From the NCBI RefSeq assembly GCF_963576615.1, contig NC_088708.1:4960001-5024000 (forward strand): a stretch of 64,000 bases of DNA. Reading direction: 5' to 3'. The notes under the pieces are model-generated. The model worked only from the letters and a program-made list of their open reading frames with translations. It had not been told where the DNA came from and did not search any database. The stretch is from Watersipora subatra (Eukaryota > Bryozoa > Gymnolaemata > Cheilostomatida > Watersiporidae). Positions 50,301 to 63,208 of this stretch are shown in pieces; position 1 is the stretch's first letter, and each line of letters begins with the position of its first letter. The translations under genes and the position numbers were made by a program.

Positions 50301-53300
50301 GTATCTCAACAGCAACCAGTAGTTAAGAGCTACTTACCCTCAGGTCCATTTGTAGGTTTGGGACAGTTGCTGAAAACCATCTTCACCTTGCTCTCAGACG
50401 CGCACTGGTACATCTTGGAGTCTCGAAGTGCATCTTCTTCACAGAAGCCATCGTATGTAGCGTATGTGAAACTTATAGAATATGCAAAGAGATTGATCGG
50501 ACAGCTGAATGGTGTCGCATTAGCTAAAACAAAAAAATGGAGTCGTTACTTTGTATAGCTGTGTTTTCCTACATCAGCCTCTGCCATCCATTTTTCTTAC
50601 TAGCGTGAATTCTTTCGTCACCACTTTGATGGTTGGGCTTTGCACAAGACTTATGCAATTCCAGCAATAACTTATTTTTATGTGAACGCTTTGCAATCTA
50701 CACTAGAAATAAGGATTCCTGTTTTATAATTTCCTCTTCAGCGTGTCTAAATACTGTCAGCCCTCGAGTGCTACACTCATAACAATTTTTGTCTGAAAAA
50801 TAATTTGCCTTTAAGATAGAGAATATATGAAGGAATGTTGTGACATGTAAGGGTTATTGCTTTGCATACTTTGCTCTGCGGCAGAGGAGTACAATAGTCT
50901 TAGCAATGGGCTACACAACTCACGGCTATCTCATACTTGCAGATGGGAAACTAAACTAAAAATTGCAAGCAAATTTAAACCTGCCTCCCATACCTTATGT
51001 TTAAAGAAAATAACGATAAACAGCCACAGGAAATACTTGATGACAGCGTTTGAGCTGCTCACCTAAACTACTGTGCTTTGATGAGAACTGACAGATGTGT
51101 TTACAACATGTGTATAGGTGGATATCAAATCAAGGGGAAGTTTTCCTGTGAGTTTCATTGGAGAACGATTATGCAAAAATTATCATTAAGTCAAGGTGAT
51201 GGATAAGTTTGTCCGCTAGAGTCGATGAACAATTACTGGCCAGCGCAATTAATTAGGACACAAATGAACTATGGCTTTTGCAAGAAAAGTTAACAAGTTA
51301 TAAAAAACAGACATTTAATAGGGAAATCTAGAAATAATGACTCATAGCCGGTGCCCAAGTTGATTGAATCGTTAGGCTAGCTAGAAGCTGGCCATAAGAA
51401 CGTACATTTATGGCTAATGTTTCCCAGCTGAGATTGATTTTGTAGCCTCTTCAATGTCTTGCTAAAGGTTAATCAAGTCAATTACTGGATTGTTGTGCAT
51501 TTCCGTGCTCTGTGAATGTTTGAATACGTTCTCTCATAAAAAATAGATTGGTACGAGCTCTGCCAGCCATGTATTGCTTGAGTCTAGCCAATTGTAATAA
51601 AATCTATGCATTACTTTTTACATCCCTAGCTATGATAATAAAAATTTTATTTGACCAGCCTACCTCGGACTAAGGTTTTTAGCCTTTCGTTTGCGCCGAC
51701 CCCACGCTGGTTACACAGAGTATCCATGTCAACTGGGTTTTCAAAATTATCACAGATTTGCCCTAAAAGAGAAATATTCAATCAATACATACCGGAGCTG
51801 GAAATTGTATCAGGACAGCCCTTTCTAATAGGATAAGGCTGGGGCTGCTATAAACACATGGCATTATCCAACAGGTGTCATTTACTGCAGCTCCTAAAGC
51901 TTGTTGCTGTGACTGTCATGGCTGCCAAGCAGCAGGCAGACCAAACCGGAGGGTTTTTGCAAGTACTTTTTTAGTAAATAGAAAAACTTCATTTTCGTGC
52001 AACACCAGAGCCAAGACACTGAGTGGCTAGTGTAGCGACTATCTCTTTGCTACTGACAAGCCCCTGTCCAGGCAGCTGTGATGTTTCTAAAATAGTTGGC
52101 TCCAAGTGCTAGAAAGATTGAACTCTCACTTTGTCCACCTGTCATTGCATGACTGCCTGCAACTATTTTAAAAGCGCATAGATGAATTGTTATTAAAAAG
52201 TACACAACACCTTCCGCATCAGCAAAAGGATAGACCAACTGATTGCTGTGGCTTACGATAAGCGCTACCACCAGACATAACCGCGGTAGCTTAGCATTCC
52301 CGCTAGACCACAGATTGACCATTATTTTAGTAAGAAAGATTGTGGTTCCACGGCCACAGTTATTGTATTCGCAGGCCAATGAAGCCTAGGCTTAAGATAT
52401 TAATTTCGGAAAATAGACAACTTGTTGGCAGAAATAAAAGGTAGCTAACAAGCAGTCTGGACAATTCCTTCAAGAGAAACAGAAAATAAAACAGTGAACA
52501 TATGAGACTTTGGAGGTCTTTGTTTGAAATCGGCAAGAAGTATAATAACTATATACAAAAAAATAGCGCAGAGCGAAAGGTAAAAAGATGCGATTCGATA
52601 AGATTAGAGATCAAGTGTAATACGACAGTAATCTGCCCGCTCTCAACTGCTGGCTAAGGGAACAAAGCTTTCAAAAGTCGTATACAATTGTAGTAAATAA
52701 CAGCAAACAATGAAGATATAAAACAAACATGCAAACATATGGGTAGCTCTTTTCAAGATGTTACGACAAGCGCTGAAAAAACAACAGAATGAGAGCGGCA
52801 ACTACGGACAATCAGAGCTTCGCTAGTTTCTATCTCAAAGCATTTTCTGACAGAAAAGGAAACGTACACTTACAATCATCGGAGCATGTTGTTCACCATG
52901 ATAAATGACTGCTAAGATGTTAGTTGTGAAAATTTGTACACCGATGGTTATACGGCCATTGGCCATTCGGTAGGAGCTGTTTGGGATTATCAAGCAAAAC
53001 ATTATGGGCACTACCAGACCAGATATCTGGCATATCTGGTCAGGTGTAGTTTGGAACAGAAGACACTAATTGCTACCAGAGACACTGTTTAATAAGAACA
53101 GTGAAAATTGCTGTTATTCGATTACCCTTTTCATCAAGCTCAAACGTGAGATTACTGCAAATCTCCAAATAACAAAGATTATTCCTTTTTGCCATATATC
53201 AACTAATGAAACCACATATTACATAAAAATTTGAACGCTCAAAAGAAGCTCCTTCCGCAATTGTTTGTTTTTGTAGGAAATTCCTGAAGGATCCTTGGAT

Positions 53301-56300
53301 GAATGAAATCAATAATATTCCAGTATTTCAACTGTCAAACTGTTGCAAGCGATATAATGTTTCTTATAATGTAATACAAATTATATTATTTTATTGGAAT
53401 CTAAAACTAAAAATGCAAATGTCTGATCACGAAGTGATGATTAGATATAAAATTGTTAATAAATAAACGGAAGCCATGACTAGCGGTGTGACAAGAGGCT
53501 AGGACTTAGGCTATGGGCTGGACATGTCTTTAGTACACTGGTGATCCTAAAATCTGATTTCTTGTTGCATCTTTGCCTAAATGCGTCTTTGAGGACATAA
53601 CAATCGAACAATTCCAATGAGTAAAATCTTGTCGCCCGAAACCACAATAAATATAATATACAATCTTACCTTCTTTGTATTGGATAACATTAACATGTCT
53701 CGGGGTAAATATCATACATGTGTAGCAGGTTGTTGGTTGTCCCAAACGAATAAACCTGAAAGATAAATATCCCCAACAGTTCTCTGTGTGTTCTTTGCTC
53801 CTATGAGCAATAAATTCACTCCGCAAATCATAAAATAATAAGAGCAGCAACAGCGCTCGCTAAATATATATTATAGTAATCTATTCAATATATTTCAAAT
53901 ATTTATTTATGCTACAAGCTAAATAAAAGTTTGGATGTTATCTAAAAATAGTGTAAGCTACGTGTCATCTAAGGATTTATAAAAAAAATCAAATAGAACA
54001 GAACAGAAATAAAGAATAAAAGTTCTGTTTACTTCTACTTCCTACCGAAGATGAGCAGTTGACTTGAGTAAGCAGTAAGTTGTATTAGACTGGCTGTACC
54101 TGTGATAACGAAATTTTAGTCAAAATATCCCATAACTCTTTCGCTGTCATGACATCATCCCATAAAAACTTACTAAAAAAATGTCTGTTAGATTTTTGTT
54201 TTACAATTCCAGCTGATGCCAAATACATGACAGTTAAAATTGCCAATGAAAGGTGATTTTATTCAGCTAATCCAAGTGGGCCGTGTTGCGATTGTTATGG
54301 AGTTAACATTGATACTCCGTTGGCCAGCACAACCCTTTGTAGGTGGCATAAAACTTGCACCAACATCTGGTTGAAATAGCAGTGAGGCGAGCTGTAAAAC
54401 CTATTAAACTATTGAACATTTAAAAGGCATTGATGAAGTAGTACTACGAGCTGCTTAGTAGAGATTTAGCGAAGCTAGTTGGAAGGATATAAAGTCAAAG
54501 ATAATTCAATAACCAGGCTGACGCTGTCAGGTGAATGTTGGCGAGAGTATCCTTAAACTCTTTGACTGACGTGAGTCGACTGGCAGCGACCGAAGGAAAA
54601 TTTACAGCCGGGGGTCAACTCGATGAATAAGTCAGCGCGGGATACCTATGGCACAGCTAAGGATCTGTGAATCAGTGCAATCACATTCTACTACGTCAAC
54701 AAAGCCTTGACATAAAATATTTCCAGATGACTTTGTCTCACAAAGCCATTCCCTCGAAGCTGCTGCTTATAATTGTGGCAGACGGACTTCCTGAAATATT
54801 TTCAGTTGCAGCAGAACTAAATATGAGGAGCTTTCAAGTGAAGAATATTGTTTTGAAAGCAAAGTTTGGTGATTTTTATTAAAGGATTTGACAAATGTCG
54901 CAGGTCTGCGTTGCTCACAACAAAAACTGCTCGTATAAACAAGTAAGTTATGTCCAACCAACTGCTACTATGACACTCAGAAATCAAACTATGCCGAGTT
55001 GAAGCCGTCTGTCACAAAGATTGACCAATAACAGCAACATCACATACGTCATTTGTTAGAACTCTTTCATGACCAATTCATCAGCAAACACTTTAATTTG
55101 CTAAAACTAATTTTTGAAAGAAAACTCATGTAAAGCAGTCAGTAAACTCATGTAAGCAGTAAGTACTATTGGATGTTCAGCAATGATTCTATTGACTAAC
55201 CCTGAAGGTAAACAAATTCCCCTTTACGCAGCGCTGCTGTAAGTAATAGAAGTCGCTTGCCAACATTTGTTAAAAGATATTCAACAACAAAAATCGCAAT
55301 CACATGTCGCAAAAGCTCGAGTAAATTTGTTTGAATAGCACAGATATTGCTGCAGTACATACCCTGGTTTACTGAGGAGGTATTTTGAGATACCTTCGGA
55401 TCTTACACATTTGCCGGTAGTGTTTATACTATCACTGGTAATCTCAAGCGTTTTGACAGATGTGTAATCCTGATATCGCCAGAGACCGTGCCAGTGGGCT
55501 GGGAACCGACAATCATCTCCAGCGACTGAAATGGGTAAATTATCAAAAATGTATGAATACAATTAACGAGTGCCAATAGTTTACTGTGAGGGCCAGAAAG
55601 GGGGTCCTACACTTTTAAAAGCTCATTATATAACAGAACAGTTGGCAAGACATGGAGCTGTCTGCCAGAAACTGTTGGCAAGACCACAATGGAGCACTCT
55701 GAACAAATATATAAAAATCTGTGTTAATGACAGCTGGCAGCAGGAACAGGAATTCTAATTGTTCTCATGACAACAATACTGGCTGTCAAATAACAAAACT
55801 ACGATTTGATGAAAGTTAGGCAAATATTATGATGATGCCGGGTGCCAGTTCTCACTCTCCTTCAACAGGAAACAGTGAGTAATGTCTATTATAGAGCAAG
55901 CAGTAACCTAATTGATTTACTGCCTCTAACAGTGATTGACTGCTACGAGCGGCTCAGGTTCTTTTCTCAACAACTGCCTCTTCCATTACATTGATTAAAC
56001 AAGATGTTATAAATTCCACAGACATGTAACTCGTATCCTCAAAGAGCTGCCAGCCCAACAGACTACATTTACGGCTACATTTATGTTTCCTGCAGCACGT
56101 CGAAACTTGATATCAGTTGGACCATCGCTCTTCAGCGCTTAAGTTTGCTTTGCAGCGTGCTATAGAATACGCAGTCGACATTATGTGTTTAGACTCGAGG
56201 TATCGAGTATATTAAAGCATTCCGTCCAACGACTCTCTATTTAACAATTTACTTGGTAGCTGGTCCGGTCGTGACGCTTTGAAAGGAATTGTCAATCGTC

Positions 56301-57913
56301 GCTTGTGTCATTAATGAGACAATGGCCCACAGCAGTTACCTTTAATCATAGTTGGTCATGACATAGACAATGATGGTGAAGCACCAGTCAAGGATATTCT
56401 TTGTAACATAAAAATGGTGGAAAATGAAAGTGACGTGGTTTACGCATACTAACGACTAACTCGGAAAGAGAGTAGATTAAATGAAACGATGATGCACATA
56501 TGATGTGGCTACCTATAGCTAATATAAGATACTCCCAGGAGGGACGATAGAGTGGCTTGTTGAGGCAACAAACAGACTAATGCAAATGGTTATATTACAA
56601 AAGCTTCTCTCAGATCAACCCATAGGAGCTTTAGTAAATACTACATGTAGGCTCCTATCTGGACGCTCAGCAGGGTAGCAAAGGAAACTGTTTTTATTTC
56701 TCTTATCAGCTCCTTAACTCTGGTGAACTTGATTTTTTTCTTTTTACACATACTAGTGTACATGCTAGTGTACATACATGCTCGTAAACAGAGTTAATAT
56801 TTGTTTATTTCAGTCTTTGAGAGAAGCAAGATAAATACTTGATGTTTATTCATAAACGCGCCAAAGAAGGTGAGATTAATTGATTGTCATAAAGCATTTT
56901 ACAACATTCCCTCATCAAATACCTGAGGAGAGAGCAAACAGCTAAATGAAGAGGCGATCTATCATAATTGAAAAGAAATACAATTAGAAGCCTTTTGTTC
57001 AGTGCAACAGAAAATCGTATCAAATTCCTAGCGTTTGACAAACAAGCAGTCAACTCCTTAACATAGCAGAGTGCTGTAACAGCCTATTCTATACTCTTTT
57101 GGGTTTTAGGCGAATGCTCGCAGGCAATGAGGTTTGTTTGTCATTAGAGAGCATGCTTTGGGTTGGCTGTCAGCTAAACATTCGTTGATTACGCTAATCA
57201 TAGTTGACATTTTGAAAAAACCGCTGAACTAATTACCGTCAGCCTATTGTTCTCTCAAGTTAACTAGCAGCCCTAATTTGTAACAAATTGGAAATAGCCA
57301 TGAGAGTATTTTTCAATACAGATGTGAACTTCACCGGGCAACTAAATAATTTTGCTCAACTTTTCTAGAAAAACAATAAATTGTAAGATATGAGCTACAA
57401 TATGGCACACAGAATTGTAGTATCAAAGTACATAGACGTAATCATTGCTTTTTGTCCTGAGGTCTTATAGCAACATGTCGCTGATGAGACAGAAAAGTTG
57501 TAACCTTTCAATGGGTTGTTCACCGATGCATAAACAAAGGACACAGCTTGACAAACAGCATAAACTCCAGGATCAATATTTTCTTGTGAACTTCAGGATA
57601 TGTGAAACATCATGAATGCAAAGGATAAATTAACACGGCTAGCTTGAGGAATAACCTAACAATCTGGTAAGTTAGCACAAAGTAACAGGTTTGTAAAAGT
57701 CTATTAGCATGGAATATAACTATTAGCATAGAATATAACTAACCTAAGATTGTTTCAGTAACTGACAATATTTAATTCTTTTCTCAAGACAAATTCTAGT
57801 TCGTGTGTCAACAGCTCATAGATATCGAATAACTGCAATGGCAAGAAAGGTAAGCTCATGTTGTACTTACTTATAAGTATGCTGTATCCCAGAATATAAA
57901 TAATTGCTTTCAT
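41337..57913 (-). CDS. Secreted or membrane-anchored Cys-rich protein with repeated C-x-F-P-x-x-W domains, 13 exons, 560 aa
   Basis: Exons: 57913-57871, 55525-55363, 53755-53670, 51762-51664, 50523-50338, 49183-49092, 48346-48244, 47218-47002, 46822-46758, 44697-44479, 43584-43490, 43005-42888 and 41533-41337. All twelve junctions agree in phase. Exon 1 codes a signal peptide (M-K-A-I-I-Y-I-L-G-Y-S-I-L-I). Exon 2 opens C-R-F-P-A-H-W-H-G-L-W. Then come C-Y-T-C-M-I-F and N-V-I-Q-Y-K-E, a Cys-rich F-S-C-P-I module, C-L-A-T-W-I-S-G-G-D-W with Y-R-C-M, and a second C-R-Y-P-S-W module followed by related units. The last exon has a hydrophobic stretch (L-L-G-V-S-H-G-L-I-L-L), a membrane helix or GPI signal. 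From memory this layout matches uncharacterised invertebrate proteins that Pfam splits into DUF7042-DUF7045; function unknown. Secretory entry is inferred from the signal peptide. Confidence 0.86.
46963..46975. repeat. G homopolymer
   Basis: A run of about 13 G on the plus strand (intron 8 of the 560-aa gene). Run length may be affected by sequencing error. Confidence 0.8.
47945..48112. repeat. About 27-bp tandem repeat, 6-7 copies
   Basis: Unit caagagctctcatgctaggt followed by gtaaag, alternating with a shorter version ending in gacag. It lies in intron 7 of the 560-aa gene, about 130 bases from exon 7. Confidence 0.92.
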
Positions 57914-58608
57914 TATCTTTGATGTTGTTGAATCTTTGAGAAGGCTTATAAAGTTCCTCTATTAGAATGCTCGATTTCTTTAGAAATGAGACGCATACCC
58001 AAAAGGAATTTGCTCGATTTTTTGTGCATCAGCTGAAATTTAATTGTAAAAAAACTAATTGTCACAAGCTCTTATTTTGACTGATATAGTTCGTTAAACC
58101 CAGCTGACTGTCCACTTCTTAATGTTCCTGTAACCACAAAAGCTGATGTCGTTTGCAGCTAGCTATATGACGATAATATTGATGCAAAACCAAAATATGT
58201 CGTTCCGTTCCGTAAATAAACAAACGTTGTTGATAAAGCTACACTTCCTTTTAAGCTTGCAGCTACTTCCTATTTAATCTACCACAAGCGCGTCCACAAT
58301 TATTTATGAATCTCTCCTTTTCATTGATCTGACCAGACTCAACCACGATAACAATGAAGCGAAACCGCTCCGCGTTCGCATGATGTTATGGTTTACGAGC
58401 CAATAAGAATTAGCTTGATGCTAGTTGTCTACCAATCCGATATTTGGTTTTCGTTTTTGAACAAATCGTTGCGCTAGAGTTTCATCTACGAAGTTGTTCT
58501 GTTCGCCTTTCTTGATGTTTTATAGCAAGATATTTCACACTAACATCGTGGTGAAGCCCTCTAACCCGATCAGTTTAGGGGCGCGCTTGCAGTTGAAAAG
58601 GAAACAAG
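57914..58608. promoter_or_regulatory. Shared upstream region of two divergent secretory-protein genes
   Basis: The start codons of the 560-aa gene (minus, 57913) and the Ly6 gene (plus, 58609) are 695 bases apart with no other gene between. A shared or back-to-back promoter is inferred from layout only. No TATA box or CpG cluster stands out. Confidence 0.4.
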
Positions 58609-61600
58609 ATGGACTCTCGAGCGATATGTTTGCTTTCACTAATCGTTGTTGGATTTTCAATTCATATAGGTAAATCATTGCGGAAAATTATGTTATTGAA
58701 ATATTTTTTTAGATGTGTATTGTATTAACAACATAAACTAGAGAATTTAGCTAACATTAGTAGGCTCTTGGAAGCCGTATCCTATATTCGTATAATATCA
58801 CCACAAACCGAAAAAACTGACCTACTTAACTTCTAATGATATCTTATATTAACTGTATCTTAGTTGTGGTATCAGTGATATTCTATGCACGTACTGCAAA
58901 TATGTGGTCTGAAACTACAAAGGTTCTACAGTAAAATATGTAGGGTTGGGCTTTTATGGGAAACACAGTCCGATACTGACATGCCGAATCGGCTTTGTTT
59001 TATCTTTATTTTGTCATATCGACGGTTTTTAACCAGTATAGCTAAAGTATAGTTTTTCAAGTTTACTTTTTGTAATGACTTTCTTTTCAAATATCCCATG
59101 CGAGGTAAAGAATCTGTCAAAATGTTAAAGTTAGAATAACTCTCGTCTAGTTATTACTGGATGCTTGTTTCTTTATATCCACACTCCCATAACACTCACT
59201 CTCTCTAATAACACCCTATCTCAAACTAAGGTGAATAATCAGCGAAGGTTTGCAAAAATTAGCTGACATTCGGTTTGTGAAAGAAATTATTTTGTTGTGC
59301 ATGGCGAGGCAACACAGAGAAAAGTTAGTGCTTGCGATGTTAGAATTTATTTGCTAGCAATTGGCAAATTGCTAGCAAATAATGCTATTCATGCATTGAA
59401 ATGCTGTTCATGTGTTTAAAAGTCTCTCGAAGTACAAGAATATGATGCTATAATAATTAGTGGGTATTTATCAATGCCTTGAAAGCTGTCATGCATTTAA
59501 TAGCTAGCAAGAGTTTCACTTGATTAAAGAAATCTTAGGCCTACATCACTAATGTCGAAGGCACATATTGCAATCGTCCACTGATATGAATTATTTAAAA
59601 ATTAGCCCTATTTTATTTGCTTCCCTTTGCATTTAGCAGTGGTAAATGTACTGTAGTAGTTTTGCGTGTATTTTGTTAAAATAATACATGTTATTCTTAG
59701 AGTAGTGAACAATATTTTAAACTAATTTTTTTTCGTAGTTCAAAAAACTCAACAGATCCTGTGAATTTTAGCAATTTGTTAAGCTTTAAAAATGGATCAT
59801 TCGTAGTTGGGTTTCCAACAAATAACCATCTCGTAGGTTTCGGAAAGCATTAAACTTTTACTTCAGTAATTTGCTGATGTAATAATTAGATTGCAACCGA
59901 GTTAGAGAATGACTGTTTATTGTTAGTTTCACTTTTTGTGTTACTACAGAAGTGTACATACAAATTGTCTTGTTGGCTTATATCTAAGTGGTTATATACG
60001 CGGTACTATGATCTTAGTAAAACTTTTATTCAATTGAATTCACTTATTTTCTTTCCTTGTACATAGCTCTGGAAATAGGTCAAAGTTTCTCAAATAATTG
60101 AAGTTTGATACTTATTGTTCCGCCATATACCCAGTTGACTTGATATAAATATTACTAATGGAAAATGTTAAGCAATGTGAATTGGGAATATATCATTCAA
60201 GGATAACGCAATAGCATCACCAACAGCTTTTCTTCAGCCATATACTTGGACGAAAACTCAGTTTATATGGCAACATATGCTTTTCGCACTGAGATGGTGC
60301 GTCTTGGACATAATTCATCTCCAAGCCATTTGTGCTACTGCGTTTAGAGCAGGCAATTAGTAAAACTATTTTTCATTGTGTTTTAGGATTCTACTAGCAG
60401 GCATTATATGGCTGCGTCATCAAATTGCCAGTGTTTGAAAGAATGAAACTGCCCTTTCACTTTCTCATAATGCGTGGTGTTTTTAGAAATAGCTTTTGAA
60501 AAAGTCACCGGGAAACGTTCATAGTATCATTGGCTAGTTGCAACATAGAAGGAAGGTAAAAGATTGCAACATTTGGCCTTAAATAGATTTATACTGCTAG
60601 TAAATAGAAGCATATGTATCGGAATTGAATAGGTTATGAAAAAGCTGAAGGTTAAGTTATTATTTAAACTTCAAAGTTCACAGATGTAATGGACGCATCT
60701 GGTTATATGTGTTGTGGAGCAGACATACTCGTGGCTTGAATTGAACATTTGAATTTCAAGTTTAGCGGCAGCCAAAATACAATGATTACTAAAGAATACA
60801 CATTTTGTCACTCGCTATGATGACAGCAATACTCTGGTAAACCGGTATACAGTTATTCCATTGGAAGTATGTTTAACATTAATCTTCAAAATTTGTTATA
60901 TAAATCTTTTGCAAACTCGATCAAAACTTGCAGGTGTCTTGATGCAATCTATAAATAAGACGTAATACTGGGGTCCATACAGCTATTTGGATCATTCACG
61001 ATAAAATGTTCAACCTTACAAGTCATGCTTTGGTTTTAATTTTATAATGATAATAGCTTTTAGTAGATCTTGGAAATTTTAAAGTTTTGACTCTACTAGT
61101 AATCAACATTTCAAGGAGTTTTGAAGAAATTCAGAAAGAATTGCTTTTGAAAAGCTAGAAATTCATACATTTTATGCCAAAACCATCTCATGGTGAACCC
61201 CATTGGTGACAGATAGTTTCTTTCAACAAGATGAATAGATGGGATCTTTCAATCTTGCCAAGTTTTTTGTTTGATAAATGTAGGTGTTCATTTTTTTATA
61301 TTAAACTTATAATAGAACACCATTAATTTTTATTAACAATTGTAACTGCGCAAATGCAGGAATCTACCGGCAACCATTTATATTTCTTCCAGTATGAACT
61401 GAACTCTGAGCTTTCTAGGATAACAAAGTTTGTGCCTACTGAAATAGTAAGTGGAGCGGATAGAGCATATTATATTGGTGCCTCTCATGTATGCTTGCAA
61501 ACTCTCACTTCTATTTCTTATATGGCAATCTAAACATATATTGCTATATAACATGTAATATTCTCAGTCGGTATGGCATATAAACTTCATATACTGTGGC

Positions 61601-62318
61601 ATATTATTGACACGTCAGTTCATATTAGGTCTAGTACCATCAGTCCATCACAACTAACCATAGTTTGATTGACGTTTTACATTAGAGGTTTGATTTTCTT
61701 TAATTCATATGAAATGAACTTACTATTGACAGCCTACAGTATACAGTGCTACCAGTGTAACTCCTATGATGACCCTGGATGCGCTGACTTCTTCGACAAC
61801 AAGACATATGTTATACATGCCTGTCCTGAGGATGCCAAATATTGCAGAAAAGTGGTCCAACAGGGTTGGTCGTGTTTTTATATATCCGTTGTAGCTAGCA
61901 TACATGCAGTGTTCAGCTCAGCAGTCTTCGTTGTAGTTACTAAACTCATAGGCCTCTGATCTTTTCTGGTAGACTATTTTTAGAGTTGTCAGGCAGCAGT
62001 TGTTCATTCCTGTTGTAGCCTGTCACAGACGAATGACAATATTGTCTCCCTTTTTTAGCCTATTATGAAGGCGAATGGCATATGAGATTCATTCGGCAAT
62101 GCGCTAAGGAGGGTGAGTTAGACGCGACAAATCCAAGGCAGGACTGGAGTTGCTATGACAAGTTAGGAACATATAGGGTCAAGGTCAAATATTGTCATTG
62201 TAGGGTGGATGGGTGTAATAGTGCTCCGACTCTTTCTTCAAAGACAATACTCCTCGGTCTACCATTTCTATTGGCCATCTTTTCGCATATAGATATAAGG
62301 GGCCTTTTACCTGTCTGA
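58609..62318 (+). CDS. Ly6/UPAR (quiver-like) GPI-anchored protein, 3 exons, 150 aa
   Basis: Exons 58609-58669, 61733-61864 and 62059-62318, both junctions in phase 1. Exon 1 codes a signal peptide (L-L-S-L-I-V-V-G-F-S-I-H-I) that should be cut near Y-S-I-Q-C. The mature part has the three-finger pattern: C-Y-Q-C-N-S at its start, then C-A-D-F-F, a C-P and C-R-K pair, Q-C, W-S-C-Y, Y-C-H-C and the closing D-G-C-N. The C-terminal 30 residues are hydrophobic (T-I-L-L-G-L-P-F-L-L-A-I-F), fitting a GPI-attachment signal. Length and the C-R-K-V-V-Q to R-x-C spacing match the quiver/sleepless group, which in flies modulates potassium channels and acetylcholine receptors at the surface; whether that role applies here is unknown. 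The exon 2 donor (gttggt) is weak but phase demands it. Confidence 0.92.
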
Positions 62319-63121
62319 GCAGCATATGCTTTGTTCTCACACGTACACGCATGTCATATTATGACATGCGCTGCGAAATATGCGTTACATTGTGAATTCT
62401 TCACATTTCAATGAACATGGTGCATTATTTGTACAGATATATTGGTACTTGGCTCTAGACTGAGAGAAGAGTTTTCGGTGTACAATCCATTTTCATTGGC
62501 AAGATGAGATATTTTATAGTTTTATTCTTCCACATTCCATTCTTGTGTATAATTATTTTTATATAATGTTTGCACTGATTGATTTTATCTCTAAAACAAC
62601 ATTCCATTTTGTATGTATGCCTCAGAGGACGTTCCATTTGCGAATGCTTAATTAGCACACTTTATCATCAGATGTGGCTTCAATTTTACTTTTGTACTAT
62701 TGCTAGTATCTTTGAACAATTCAGGATTTATGTGTATTCTACCAGCCGTTGTATGTGCTATACATTGGCAGAAATATACGGTATACTATTAGCCATCGTT
62801 TTAACTTTTCAACTTAAGAGTTTTAACAATTGCTGAGAAGCAGATTAAACTAGAAAGTGATCAAGTAGACCAATATATCAGTAATTCATACATTTGTCAT
62901 AGCTGACTTGCTATTTCTCTCTGGTTCTCAAGTTTTAAACTGTTCTGTACTAATAGCTAACTATAAGTCTTCAATATCTGGAGATAGGACCAGTGCTGTA
63001 GCCATGTTGTATTCCATTGAAATAATCATTTTATGGAAAGGCGTATTTAAAATTGTTCGATCTATATAAAGTATGCAAAAAAATTTACTACTAGTAATTC
63101 ACTGAGGAAAGGTGAAAAACC
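62319..63121. other. 3' UTR of the Ly6 gene and spacer
   Basis: No clear AATAAA is close to the stop. ATTAAA near 62843 is a candidate, and AATAAA at about 63306 is the first canonical one. I see no gene. Confidence 0.4.
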
Positions 63122-63208
63122 ATGACAGCCAATTTTGAAAAAGCATTAACGAAGTTGACCGCAAAAGTAGAATTTAATTACACAAGTCTGCAGATGCAAA
63201 TACTTCAG
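63122..63208 (+). CDS. Possible first coding exon of a gene running off the window
   Basis: An ATG opens 29 codons (Lys/Thr-rich, amphipathic: F-E-K-A-L-T-K-L-T-A-K) that end at a donor-like cag|gtcatg in phase 0. No other exon is visible before 64000 and the donor is only moderate. I do not recognise it; it may be chance. Confidence 0.2.

Noticed and set aside
52867..52972. Open minus-strand segment ending at a good donor, inside intron 3 of the 560-aa gene
   Set aside because: Its phase does not fit between exons 3 and 4, which join directly in phase and match the family order.
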